Assembly (NCBI GenBank): GCA_030651765.1
Contig: JAUSBY010000012.1
Span: 1 to 64,000 of the forward strand
Direction of reading: 5' to 3'
DNA: 64,000 nucleotides
Source of the DNA: Coriobacteriia bacterium
GTDB taxonomy: Bacteria > Actinomycetota > Coriobacteriia > Anaerosomatales > Anaerosomataceae
A model generated the notes under the pieces. The model did not search any database. It worked only from the letters and a program-made list of their open reading frames with translations, and had not been told where the DNA came from. Positions 16,190 to 23,734 of this stretch are shown in pieces (the first letter of the stretch is position 1; the number at the start of each line of letters is the position of its first letter). The position numbers and the translations under genes were made by a program.

Positions 16190-16609
16190 TCAGGATGCCG
16201 CAGTGACAGCCGCCAGCAGTTCCCGTGGCTCGAGCACCGGGATGTCTGCTTGGCCGAAGTCCTTCAGATTGCGCGTGACGATCGCGTCGGCACTCGCCGC
16301 CCGCGCGGCCTCATGCAGCACCGCGTCCTCGAAGTCCGGGAAGTCGAGTGGCAGTGCAGCCCTGAGCACGGGGCGGTCGACACACGCGACATCGAACATC
16401 TCGAGAAGCTCGCCCAGGTGCCGGGCGGCGGCAGCGGCGCCCACCGACCTGGCCGCGATGTAGTGAATGGTCGTGACCGTAGTGGCCGAGATGACGCCCT
16501 CGATGCGCCCGTTGTCCACAAGCGTCAGTAGCTGCGCCGCCACCGCAGCATGCGGTTCGCGCGCCAGCAGCACGTCGAGCACCACGTTCGTGTCGAACAG
16601 AATCCTCAC
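16190..16609 (-). CDS. PIN-domain toxin, VapC-like
   Basis: 139 aa. D6 in ILFDTNVVLD, the DFEDAVLHEAA acidic helix and the IVTRNLKDF end motif are typical of PIN ribonucleases. The middle SATTVTTIHYIAAR belongs to a subfamily lacking the usual helix Glu. The start overlaps the antitoxin stop by 4 bp (ATGA). Confidence 0.85.
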   Translation of the reverse strand: MRILFDTNVVLDVLLAREPHAAVAAQLLTLVDNGRIEGVISATTVTTIHYIAARSVGAAAAARHLGELLEMFDVACVDRPVLRAALPLDFPDFEDAVLHEAARAASADAIVTRNLKDFGQADIPVLEPRELLAAVTAAS

Positions 16610-16848
16610 GTGTGCTTCCGCTCGAGGTGGCGCCGGAAGTCGCGCTCGTCGGACTTCGATCCGCCGAGAGCGCCGAGAAGCGAGCGCACTCTGGGTGTCG
16701 GTTCGGTAGCCGCGGGTTCTGCGTCGGCGTCGATCAGGGCGAAGTAGTCCGCTACAAGCCTCGATACCGACTTGCCCGACCGTGCGGAATGGCGCTTGGC
16801 GCGACGGATCAAGTCCTCATCGAGCCGTAGTGTGAGCTTAGTAGCCAT
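16606..16848 (-). CDS. Antitoxin of PIN module (RHH-type, DUF6364-like)
   Basis: 80 aa from the ATG at 16848, which has GGAGG 5 nt upstream. KLTLRLDEDLIRRAKRHSARSGKSVSRLVADYF is a ribbon-helix-helix-like DNA-binding domain of the DUF6364 kind; the rest (residues 40-80) is a charged tail for toxin binding. It is coupled to the PIN toxin by a 4-bp overlap, and an 11-bp perfect dyad lies 11 bp upstream of its start. Confidence 0.82.
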   Translation of the reverse strand: MATKLTLRLDEDLIRRAKRHSARSGKSVSRLVADYFALIDADAEPAATEPTPRVRSLLGALGGSKSDERDFRRHLERKHT

Positions 16849-16858
16849 AACGACCTCC

Positions 16859-16890
16859 TGACGTACAATTGTCAATCAGATTGTACGTCA
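16859..16890. promoter_or_regulatory. Operator candidate: perfect 11-bp inverted repeat
   Basis: TGACGTACAAT (16859-16869) and ATTGTACGTCA (16880-16890) are exact inverses with a 10-bp spacer, directly upstream of the antitoxin ribosome site at 16848. The AT content is higher than the surroundings. This is the strongest operator-like dyad in the window; binding by the adjacent antitoxin is inferred. Confidence 0.65.
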
Positions 16891-16925
16891 CCTTGCGTTG
16901 TCTTCAAACCGAACCCCGGATCGGA

Positions 16926-17375
16926 CTATTCGAACGACGCCGGATCGAGCCCGTCAGCGAAGGGGTCCACGAATCGCACACCCTCGCAGACCGCGCCGTC
17001 TTCGAAGTCCTCGCTCACGATCGTGGCGACGCCGTGCACCCGGGCCGTTGCGATGAGCTGGGCGTCCCAGAACGAACGCCCCGTGCGCTCCGCGATGCCG
17101 AGAGCGTCGGCGATCACCGCCGGCGTGACCGGGAGGACGCGCCACTTTCGGCTGAAGTCGAGCACCGCGCCGATAAGCTCCTGGTGTGTAGGACCCTGCG
17201 GCACACGCTCGCTCGCGACGCGCGCGAACTCGGAAAGGATCTGCTGCGACAGGACTCCTCGGTCGGTCTGCTGGAGTGATGCCATGACAGCGATCGCCTG
17301 CAGTCGCTTGACCGGTTCACGCGGATCGAAGAGATACACGACCACGTTCGTGTCGACGAGCGCCCTACCAGCCAC
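16926..17375 (-). CDS. PIN-domain toxin, VapC-like
   Basis: 149 aa from a GTG at 17375. D8 (ALVDTNVVVYLFD), the ILSEFARVA Glu, and FWDAQLIATARVHGVATIVSEDFEDG supply the PIN acidic set. The start overlaps the antitoxin end by 11 bp. The C-terminal about 20 residues (VRFVDPFADGLDPASFE) end just before the operator of the neighbouring module. Confidence 0.85.
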   Translation of the reverse strand: MAGRALVDTNVVVYLFDPREPVKRLQAIAVMASLQQTDRGVLSQQILSEFARVASERVPQGPTHQELIGAVLDFSRKWRVLPVTPAVIADALGIAERTGRSFWDAQLIATARVHGVATIVSEDFEDGAVCEGVRFVDPFADGLDPASFE

Positions 17376-17643
17376 GGCCGGGCTTCCCGGGACGGTCGTA
17401 GATCTCCTCGCGGGTCCAGTCGCGCTTGCCGGGGAGCGGGCCCTTGGCGGCCTGCCGCTCCGAAAGCTCCATGATCCGCGCCCAGGCGGCGTCGCCCTCG
17501 TCGCGCGCAATCTCCGTGAGGTAGCGATCCAGCGCATCGCGCACGAGCTCGGCCTCGGTGACGCCACGCTCCTTGGCGTAGCGCTTGAGCGCGGCCTCCT
17601 GCTCGTCGTCTATGTAGAGTTGCTTGCGCACCATGCGACCCAT
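17365..17643 (-). CDS. Ribbon-helix-helix antitoxin
   Basis: 92 aa. KQLYIDDEQEAALKRYAKERGVTEAELVRDALDRYL is a CopG/RHH-type domain followed by an acidic/basic tail (EGDAAWARIMELSERQAAKG). The start is taken as the ATG at 17643, with AAGGG about 10 nt upstream; a second ATG at 17634 is possible. It precedes and overlaps a PIN toxin gene. Two related dyads at 17666-17719 are likely operators. Confidence 0.8.
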   Translation of the reverse strand: MGRMVRKQLYIDDEQEAALKRYAKERGVTEAELVRDALDRYLTEIARDEGDAAWARIMELSERQAAKGPLPGKRDWTREEIYDRPGKPGRGW

Positions 17644-17665
17644 GATGGCACCACGCCCTTAATCG

Positions 17666-17719
17666 GATGTGACCTGCTGACACATCGGGCCTTACGCCGA
17701 TGATGTATGAGTATACATC
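17666..17719. promoter_or_regulatory. Tandem related dyads upstream of the RHH antitoxin
   Basis: Site 1: GATGTG (17666-17671) and CACATC (17681-17686), spacer 9 bp. Site 2: GATGTATGAGTATACATC (17702-17719), 7-bp arms with a 4-bp spacer. Both share GATGT...ACATC ends, consistent with two binding sites for one repressor. Confidence 0.5.
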
Positions 17720-17755
17720 GCGCTCCTGCCGAGTGCGGTGTGATGCGCGGTCGGC

Positions 17756-18832
17756 CTATCCGCCCGTCACGTCGCGCACCCACGCGCGCGCCCAGTACAC
17801 CCAGAACCCGGGGATCTCGCGCGCGACGAGCGCCGGTGTCTTGAGGATCGGACGGCTGTGCTCGGCAGGCACGGTGTACACGTTCCAGCCGACCGCGCGG
17901 TACGCCATCTTGATGCGCGGCAGGTGGTAGAACTGGCTCACCACGAGCACGTCGCGGGTGCCGTCGGCTTCGAACATCGCCACGGTATTGGCAACGGTGC
18001 GGTCGGTGTTGGCGCCGCCCGTGTCGCGCACGATCGCGTCGGCGGGCACGCCGAGTTCGATGGCGCGGTCGCGCATCGCGACCGTCTCGTCGTAACCGCT
18101 CTCCCCCACCCCGCCCGACATCACCAGCCGCGGCACCAGACCGGAGGTGTAGAGTCCCGCCGCGGTGCGTGTGCGGTCCTCGGCCGAGGTGGTGAGCGCG
18201 CCATCGGCGTACACACGCGCGCCGAACACGACCGCCACGTCGGCGGGCCGACGATAGTCGGTGGTGCCAAAGGTGTACACGTGCGCCAGCGGGAAGAGCG
18301 CGGCGATCACGAGCGCCACGAGTACCGCGCCCGCAAGCTCCCAGCGAGGAGACAACTGCGCGCGTGGCGTGACTGTGGAGGTGCGCGCCACGACCCACGC
18401 CACGAACAGGAACCCGAGTGCGATGATCGCACTCAGCGGCACGGGAACCTGCGGCACGATGTCGGCGCCGCGCCAGGCCGAGTAGAACGCGGCCGCGTTG
18501 CTGGCGGCCACGAGCGCGAGCGCCAGACTCACGGCGGCGGTAGCCGTCCGGCGCCAGGAGCGCATGGCAGGAGCCACGCCGAACGCCACCAGCAGCCCGG
18601 CGGCCAGCCAGAGTGCGGCGGTGAACCATGCGGGCAGAGCGCTCACATCGACCCACCACAGATCCTCCGTGCGGCCGGTGCGGAGCGCTACGGCGGCGTT
18701 GGCCAGCGAGAACAGCCCGAAGAAGAGCGCGATGCCCCGAGCGGCCAGGCGCGCGACGACCGTGCGGAGTGGCGCCGCGGTGGCAGTGGGAACGTCTGGA
18801 CGACTGGGGCGTGGCGCGTGCGTCTGGTCCAT
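17756..18832 (-). CDS. DUF218/SanA-like membrane protein (YdcF family)
   Basis: 358 aa from the ATG at 18832 (GAAGGG upstream). An N-terminal region with five or six membrane helices (residues about 25-180) precedes a DUF218 domain: ADVAVVFGARVYADGALTTSAEDRTRTAAGLY, VMSGGVGESGYDETVAMRDRAIELGVP, DTGGANTDRTVANTV and VVSQFYHLPRIKMA. SanA/YdcF-like proteins affect envelope barrier function; their reaction is not established. It stands alone between two toxin-antitoxin pairs, all on the minus strand. Confidence 0.85.
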   Translation of the reverse strand: MDQTHAPRPSRPDVPTATAAPLRTVVARLAARGIALFFGLFSLANAAVALRTGRTEDLWWVDVSALPAWFTAALWLAAGLLVAFGVAPAMRSWRRTATAAVSLALALVAASNAAAFYSAWRGADIVPQVPVPLSAIIALGFLFVAWVVARTSTVTPRAQLSPRWELAGAVLVALVIAALFPLAHVYTFGTTDYRRPADVAVVFGARVYADGALTTSAEDRTRTAAGLYTSGLVPRLVMSGGVGESGYDETVAMRDRAIELGVPADAIVRDTGGANTDRTVANTVAMFEADGTRDVLVVSQFYHLPRIKMAYRAVGWNVYTVPAEHSRPILKTPALVAREIPGFWVYWARAWVRDVTGG

Positions 18833-18947
18833 CGGCAGCCCTTCGCGGCACGGATATGGTGACCTCACGATAGCGCGAAGCGGCCCTCCGGAGGACTCAC
18901 GCCTCCTCGGCGTTGCGCGCGGGACTCAAAGACTTGCGGAAGCGCCG

Positions 18948-19373
18948 TCAGATATCGCTCTGCGCGCCCCGCGAGCGGTAGAGCTCAATGAACTGCGCCG
19001 GCGAGACGACACTGACCCCCGCGCGAGCTTCCTCGGGAAAGTGCACGGCATTACCGGTTACCAGATGATCCACTCCGCACGCGAGTGCGACCTCCAGGAA
19101 TGGCTCGTCGTCTTCGTCAGGCAACCGGTGCGTGAGCGGCTCGGACGCCACCGTCTCGCTCGCCTGGTCGATGTAGTCGAGCAGCGCGGAGACCGCATCG
19201 TGCGTGAAGCCGAAGCGCGGCCGCGCGAGGACCTCGTCGTACTCGGACAGGATGCGGGCATCGACGCCCAGTTTCACCGCGCCCGAGGAGACAAGGCGCA
19301 CGATCTCGCCGGGAGGGCCGAAGGGTGAGAGCAGTCCTGAGACGAGCACGTTGGTGTCGAGGACTATCCTCAA
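18948..19373 (-). CDS. PIN-family toxin (COG1569-like)
   Basis: 141 aa. RIVLDTNVLVSGLLSPFGPPG (D6), ARILSEYDEVLARPRFGF and DEDDEPFLEVALACGVDHLVTGN are characteristic of the PIN subfamily paired with Phd-like or short antitoxins. It overlaps the antitoxin stop by 4 bp. Confidence 0.87.
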   Translation of the reverse strand: MRIVLDTNVLVSGLLSPFGPPGEIVRLVSSGAVKLGVDARILSEYDEVLARPRFGFTHDAVSALLDYIDQASETVASEPLTHRLPDEDDEPFLEVALACGVDHLVTGNAVHFPEEARAGVSVVSPAQFIELYRSRGAQSDI

Positions 19374-19657
19374 CGCCTGCGCGCCTTGCGCACTGCGGCG
19401 ATCTCAGCCTCGATCTCATCCGCGCCAAGCGCATCGGTGCCACCGGCGACCGAACGGCGCTGCAGTGTTGCGACCGCGTCGACGGCGCGCGCACGACGAA
19501 ACGCCGCAAGCGATTCCTCAAGGTTCGACTCGCTGACGGCGGCAAGGATGGCTACCGGACGGCCGTTGCTCGTGATGACCATCTCGCGCTCATCTGGCAG
19601 ATCACGCCATATCTCGGCCGACTTACCGCGCAGGTCACGCACACTGACGAACTTCAT
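19370..19657 (-). CDS. Phd/YefM-type antitoxin
   Basis: 95 aa. KFVSVRDLRGKSAEIWRDLPDEREMVITSNGRPVAILAAVSESNLEESL is the Phd/YefM N-terminal DNA-binding fold; the charged C-terminal tail (EIEAEIAAVRKARRR) is the likely toxin-binding part. GGAGG precedes the start. A 14-bp palindrome at 19681-19694 is the probable operator. Confidence 0.85.
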   Translation of the reverse strand: MKFVSVRDLRGKSAEIWRDLPDEREMVITSNGRPVAILAAVSESNLEESLAAFRRARAVDAVATLQRRSVAGGTDALGADEIEAEIAAVRKARRR

Positions 19658-19680
19658 GGTGTGCCTCCAATCGTGACCCT

Positions 19681-19694
19681 AATGTGTACACATT
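19681..19694. promoter_or_regulatory. Palindromic operator candidate of the Phd-type module
   Basis: AATGTGTACACATT is a perfect 14-bp palindrome 24 bp upstream of the antitoxin start. The length and TGTACA core are reminiscent of Phd/YefM operators. Binding is inferred. Confidence 0.6.
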
Positions 19695-19718
19695 CGTGTC
19701 ACACCTGTCAACCCGGCC

Positions 19719-20135
19719 CTACGGCGCCGCCACCTGCCACACCTCGACGTCGAGGGCCGGGATCAGCCGGAACTCGCGCTCGTTGGCGGTGACGAGCGTC
19801 AGCCCGCGCGCGACGCACGTGGCGGCAAGCCACAGGTCGTGAGGGCAGACCGGGGTACCGGCAGCAGCGAGGTCCGCCCACAGGCGAGCGTGCGCGCGAG
19901 CGGTCGGCAGGTCGATGTCGAGCACGGGAAGTCGGCTCAGCACCGCTTCGGCGAACGCCGCCCGTCGTGCCCGGCGATCCGGGGACGATGCGCGATGCAC
20001 GCCGTGCAGAAGCTCGCTCGCGGTGATGACCGAGAGGAATACGCCGTCGTCCGTCCGGTGAGCGACATGCGCCCCGAGGTCCAGCCGCCCGCGCTCGGCC
20101 TCGATGAGCACGCATGCGTCGATCAGGACCGCCAT
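19719..20135 (-). CDS. PIN-domain toxin, VapC-like
   Basis: 138 aa from the ATG at 20135. D6 (VLIDACVLIEAERG), E45 region (ITASELLHGV) and CPHDLWLAATCVARGLTLVTANEREF form a complete PIN acidic set close to the well-studied FitB/VapC group. It overlaps the antitoxin gene by 13 bp. The stop is 25 bp from the palindrome of the next module. Confidence 0.87.
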   Translation of the reverse strand: MAVLIDACVLIEAERGRLDLGAHVAHRTDDGVFLSVITASELLHGVHRASSPDRRARRAAFAEAVLSRLPVLDIDLPTARAHARLWADLAAAGTPVCPHDLWLAATCVARGLTLVTANEREFRLIPALDVEVWQVAAP

Positions 20136-20518
20136 GGGTCGACGACCTCCCCTCGCTCGAGCTCGTCGCGCGCACGCGAGAGGTCTTCGGCGAAGGCGGC
20201 TCCGTCGTCCGGCGCGAGCGATGGTAGTGACTCGACGAACTCCTTCAGCTGGCCAAGCCGCACATCGGGCCGCGGCAAGCCGGCGGCCCCGGAAGGGTCG
20301 GCTGACGCATCGGCAGCGGGCGACGATGCGCACGTTGGCTCGCCCGCGTAGGTGACGCCGCTCTCGAGCGCCACCAGCCCGCGCTCTCGGCGGTAGACCC
20401 GCACCATCTCGCGGAAGAGCTCGCTTTTCGTGCGGCCCTCTGCCGACGCCAGACGCTCGATCTCCCCTGCGAGCTCAGGCGGAACAGAGAACCCGATCGT
20501 CTTGGCGGTGCGTGCCAT
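20123..20518 (-). CDS. Ribbon-helix-helix antitoxin
   Basis: 131 aa, ATG with GGAGG upstream. TIGFSVPPELAGEIERLASAEGRTKSELFREMVRVYRRE is an RHH domain. A long Ala/Pro/Asp linker leads to a C-terminal toxin-binding part (AAFAEDLSRARDELERGEVVDPWRS). It overlaps the PIN gene by 13 bp. Confidence 0.82.
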   Translation of the reverse strand: MARTAKTIGFSVPPELAGEIERLASAEGRTKSELFREMVRVYRRERGLVALESGVTYAGEPTCASSPAADASADPSGAAGLPRPDVRLGQLKEFVESLPSLAPDDGAAFAEDLSRARDELERGEVVDPWRS

Positions 20519-20529
20519 GACTCCTCCGT

Positions 20530-20554
20530 TTCAGACTGTCTCTAACCGTCTGAA
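20530..20554. promoter_or_regulatory. Operator candidate: 7-bp inverted repeat
   Basis: TTCAGAC (20530-20536) and GTCTGAA (20548-20554) are exact inverses with an 11-bp spacer, starting 11 bp upstream of the RHH antitoxin start and ending 2 bp from the stop codon of the ATPase gene at 20557. Confidence 0.45.
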
Positions 20555-20556
20555 TC

Positions 20557-21735
20557 CTACCGCGTACGGCCGGAGGGGTCAATCGGGCCGAAGAGCTCTC
20601 CCGGACGTCCGGCGATCCCTTGCAGCGGAACGGCCTCGACCCGGTCGGAGAGCCGATACCGCTTGGTACCCGGATACACGACCGCGATGCGCTCAAGCCC
20701 CAAGTCCTCGAGAGCGACGCGTATGGACGGCGTGATCTTCGGGGCGTCGGTCCGTTTGCACTCCACTCCGAACAGAGCACCGTCCCGATACAGCACGAGG
20801 TCGATCTCGGCGCCCTGGTGGGTCGCCCAGAAGGCGGCGTCGTCGTGCGGCTCCGTGGCGATCACCTGCTCGATCGCGAAACCCTCCCACGATGCGCCGA
20901 CCTTTGGGTGCTCCAGTAGCGCCTTGGGCTCACCGATACCGAGCAGCCCGTGGAGCAGTCCGCTATCACGCACGTAGACCTTCGGTGACTTGACCTGGCG
21001 CTTCTTCAGGTTCGCGAAGTGCGGCTGCAGCTGGCGGACGACGCGAGCGTCAGTGAGCATGTCGAGATACCCGCGGACCGTCGGCTGGCTGACGTCGAGC
21101 GCCCGCGCAGCCTCGGCTGCGTTCCAGGTCTGCCCGTGGTAGTGCGCGATGACCGTCCAGAGCCGACGCAGCGCGGTGGCCGAGACCCTCACCCCCCACT
21201 GAGGCAGGTCTCGCTCGAGCAGCGTCTGGATGAACTGGTCGCGCCACGCCATGCTGTCCACCTCACTCGACGCCAGGAACGCACGCGGCAGTCCCCCCCT
21301 CAGCCACAGGGTCTCGAGGTGGCTCGCGCCCACCTCGTCGAGCGTGAAACCGGCGATGTCCAGACGCTCCACGCGCCCCGCCAGACTCTCCGAGCTCTGT
21401 CGCTCGAGCTCGCCGGAGGCGCTCCCGAGAATGAGGAATCTCGCCGGTGAAGGCTGCCGGTCGACCAGGACACGGAGCACCGGAAAGAGATCCGGACGCC
21501 GCTGGACCTCGTCGATGACCACAAGGCCCTCGAGTGGTCCGAGTGCCGTCATCGGCTCCTCGAGCCGTGCCAGGCTCGTAGGGTCCTCCAGGTCAAAGTA
21601 GTTCACCGAGTCGGAACTGAGCAGTTCGCGGGCGAGCGTGGTCTTGCCGCACTGACGAGGACCAGTGATCACTACGACCGGCGCTCGGCCGAGGGCCGTT
21701 CGAATCGAATCGAGTATGTGGACGCGAGGGATCAT
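20557..21735 (-). CDS. AAA+ ATPase with DUF4143 (AAA_14) domain
   Basis: 392 aa. Walker A ITGPRQCGKTTLA (about 23-35), Walker B GLVVIDEVQRRP and sensor LILGSAS are intact. A winged-helix-like part (AAEAARALDVSQPTVRGYLDMLTDARVV) follows and the C-terminal DUF4143 has the restriction-endonuclease-like motif GAEIDLVL...FGVECKR. Such proteins are common in anaerobic bacteria and archaea, often near mobile or toxin genes, and have no firmly established job. The helix-turn-helix and the nuclease-like core suggest DNA binding. Flanked by a toxin-antitoxin pair and an RHS gene, all minus strand. Confidence 0.88.
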   Translation of the reverse strand: MIPRVHILDSIRTALGRAPVVVITGPRQCGKTTLARELLSSDSVNYFDLEDPTSLARLEEPMTALGPLEGLVVIDEVQRRPDLFPVLRVLVDRQPSPARFLILGSASGELERQSSESLAGRVERLDIAGFTLDEVGASHLETLWLRGGLPRAFLASSEVDSMAWRDQFIQTLLERDLPQWGVRVSATALRRLWTVIAHYHGQTWNAAEAARALDVSQPTVRGYLDMLTDARVVRQLQPHFANLKKRQVKSPKVYVRDSGLLHGLLGIGEPKALLEHPKVGASWEGFAIEQVIATEPHDDAAFWATHQGAEIDLVLYRDGALFGVECKRTDAPKITPSIRVALEDLGLERIAVVYPGTKRYRLSDRVEAVPLQGIAGRPGELFGPIDPSGRTR

Positions 21736-21747
21736 ATCGTCAGCCTA

Positions 21748-21784
21748 CCATGAAATACTAAAGTCTGCCCTTAGTTTTTCATGG
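21748..21784. repeat. 14-bp AT-rich inverted repeat between ATPase gene and RHS gene
   Basis: CCATGAAATACTAA (21748-21761) and TTAGTTTTTCATGG (21771-21784) are inverse repeats with one mismatch and a 9-bp spacer. The right arm contains the last codons and stop of the RHS gene; the left arm lies 12 bp upstream of the ATPase start. It may be an operator or promoter for the ATPase, a terminator for the RHS gene, or an element end. It is far more AT-rich than its surroundings. Confidence 0.6.
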
Positions 21785-23720
21785 TCGCAGGTCGTAGTGA
21801 CTGTGACAACGAGTGATCCCACGCGCCAGCCTCCCCGTCGGTGACCGCGCCTGTCGGATCCCACGAGTTCACCGGATCTCCCACGCAGTACGCATACGCG
21901 TTGAGGCTGAGCGGGTCTCCTGCACTCGGCGGCGCGGGGTCGGGGGACAAGAACCGCGCCGTGGCCGGATCGTAGTATCGAGCCGGCAGGTAGTACAGGC
22001 CGGTCGCGGCGTCGTTGTGGTAGGCGCGGTAGCGAAGCGGGTTGCGTGCGGTCAAGGCGGCGTCGGCACCGTCTGCGTGAGTGACGCGGCCGAACGCGTC
22101 GTAGCGGTAGCGGGCGACGACGGTGCCTGCCGGGTTGGTGAGCGCGACTACCGAGCCTTGCGCGTCGCAGTGGTACGCGTAGGTCACCGCAGACTCGCCG
22201 TAGCCTTTCGTGAGCGCGAGCGGGGTGCCGTCGGGCGCGTAGATGCAGCGGTAGAGCGTGCCGTCACCATCACGCTCGGCGGCCAGACGCATCCCGTCCC
22301 AGACGCTCTCGGTGGTTCTCGTGGTGCCGCCTTGGGTCACGACCGCCTTCTCGCGCATGCCGGAGATGCCGTAGGAGTAGGTGGCGGTCGCCTGCGGGGT
22401 GGCGACCGACGTGAGCTGCCCGAGCGGGTTCCAGGTGTAGGTGGCGGTGCTATCCGCCGAGGCCGCAGACGTGCGGCGGCCGTACAGGTCGTGCGTGTAG
22501 GTGGTGACGTTCGAGCTGGTGGTGGCGGTCGTGAGGCGGTCGTCGGCATCGGAGACGAAGGTCGTGGTCGTGCCGCCTTGTGTCGTGCTGGTCAGGTTGC
22601 AGGCGGCATCCCACGCGTAGGTGGCGGTCGTGGCATCGGTGCCGGTGCGCGTCCAGGTGGCAAGACGGCCCGCGGGGTCGTAGGTGTAGGTGTCGGCGTA
22701 GGTGTGCCCGTAGTCACCAGCGTAGGCCACGCCCGAGATGCGGTCGCGGGAGTCGTAGGACAGGCGCGAGCTGTAAAGCCCGTAAAACGTCCCGAACTCC
22801 TTGCGCCCGCCGCGCAGGACCGTGAGCCTGCCGGACACGTCGAAGGAGCGGGTGAGCAGCGATGTGTTTGAGACGGCGGTCGTGAGCGCGCCTCCCTCGC
22901 CGTACCCGAAGTTCCAGGTGACGTCCGATGCCGTCAGCGTGCGCTGCTCCATGGTCTTGGCATACGTGGCACGGACAATCCACATGTTGTCGAACGCGTT
23001 GTAGGTTGTCCTCGTCGGCTGACTCGCCGTGTTGTAGATGATGTCGGCCCGAGCGGTCCCGGCGGGACCATTGCTGATCGACGTCGTGACACGGTCGAGG
23101 TCGTCGTAGGCTAATTCGATGTCGCCGTTGACCTGCCCGGTGAGCGTGGTCCCGGTCACCCGCGAAGCAACGTCGTACGCAGGGGTGATGGTCGCATATG
23201 GCGTACCGGACGTGTCGTGATAGGTGGTCGACTCCACTCGGCCCAGACCGTCGTAGGCCACACTCGAGGCGGTCACGGTCGCTTCGGCCCCGAGCGCCGG
23301 GGCGAGCGTGCGCTCGACGCGGCCGAGAGCGTCGTAGACGACTGCCGCCCGGATACCGAGCGCCGACGTCGTGCCTGTCACCCGCCCGGCGCCGTCGTAG
23401 TCGATCGTCCGTGTGCGGTCGAGCGGGTCGGTGACCTCGGTCAGGCGGCCCGCATCGGTGTAGGAGAAGCTCGCCATGATCCCGAGTGCGGATGCGGGCG
23501 AGACGGTGACCGTACTCAGGCGATCGAGCTCGTCGTAGGTGCGCGCAAGTAGCACCGTCTCGCTTTCCTCCCGCGGAATGACGCCTGTTGACGTGGAACG
23601 CCCGCGCGCGTCGTAGGCGCCGGTTACCGCAACCCCGCTGCGGCCCACAGAGCCAACCGCGTAGGTATGCGTCGCATCATCGAAGGCCACCGACGAGGTC
23701 TGGTTTCCCGGTGTGACCAA
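21771..23720 (-). CDS. RHS/YD-repeat protein, probably 5'-truncated remnant
   Basis: 649 aa if started at the TTG at 23720, which has GGGGAGG upstream; the start is uncertain. YD repeats (YDARGR, YDELDRLSTV, YDALGRV, YTYDPAGRLATW, YAWDAACNLTST) run through residues about 30-500 and the RHS core ends with RYRYDAFGRV...YLPARYYDPATARFLSPDP...NAYAYCVGDPVNSWDPTG. Only about 23 residues follow that core, so there is no toxic tip. There is also no signal peptide or N-terminal delivery domain; complete RHS proteins are usually over 1,000 aa. The gene begins right after the QTMAN-like stop, suggesting it is a displaced fragment. Confidence 0.75.
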   Translation of the reverse strand: MVTPGNQTSSVAFDDATHTYAVGSVGRSGVAVTGAYDARGRSTSTGVIPREESETVLLARTYDELDRLSTVTVSPASALGIMASFSYTDAGRLTEVTDPLDRTRTIDYDGAGRVTGTTSALGIRAAVVYDALGRVERTLAPALGAEATVTASSVAYDGLGRVESTTYHDTSGTPYATITPAYDVASRVTGTTLTGQVNGDIELAYDDLDRVTTSISNGPAGTARADIIYNTASQPTRTTYNAFDNMWIVRATYAKTMEQRTLTASDVTWNFGYGEGGALTTAVSNTSLLTRSFDVSGRLTVLRGGRKEFGTFYGLYSSRLSYDSRDRISGVAYAGDYGHTYADTYTYDPAGRLATWTRTGTDATTATYAWDAACNLTSTTQGGTTTTFVSDADDRLTTATTSSNVTTYTHDLYGRRTSAASADSTATYTWNPLGQLTSVATPQATATYSYGISGMREKAVVTQGGTTRTTESVWDGMRLAAERDGDGTLYRCIYAPDGTPLALTKGYGESAVTYAYHCDAQGSVVALTNPAGTVVARYRYDAFGRVTHADGADAALTARNPLRYRAYHNDAATGLYYLPARYYDPATARFLSPDPAPPSAGDPLSLNAYAYCVGDPVNSWDPTGAVTDGEAGAWDHSLSQSLRPATMKN

Positions 23721-23734
23721 GCGGCGTTCCTCCC

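Noticed and set aside
22400-22720. Recurrent GTAGGTGGCGGT-like motifs that look like a short repeat array
   Set aside because: These are the coding repeats of YD motifs in the RHS gene, with irregular spacing and no unique spacers, so not a CRISPR array.
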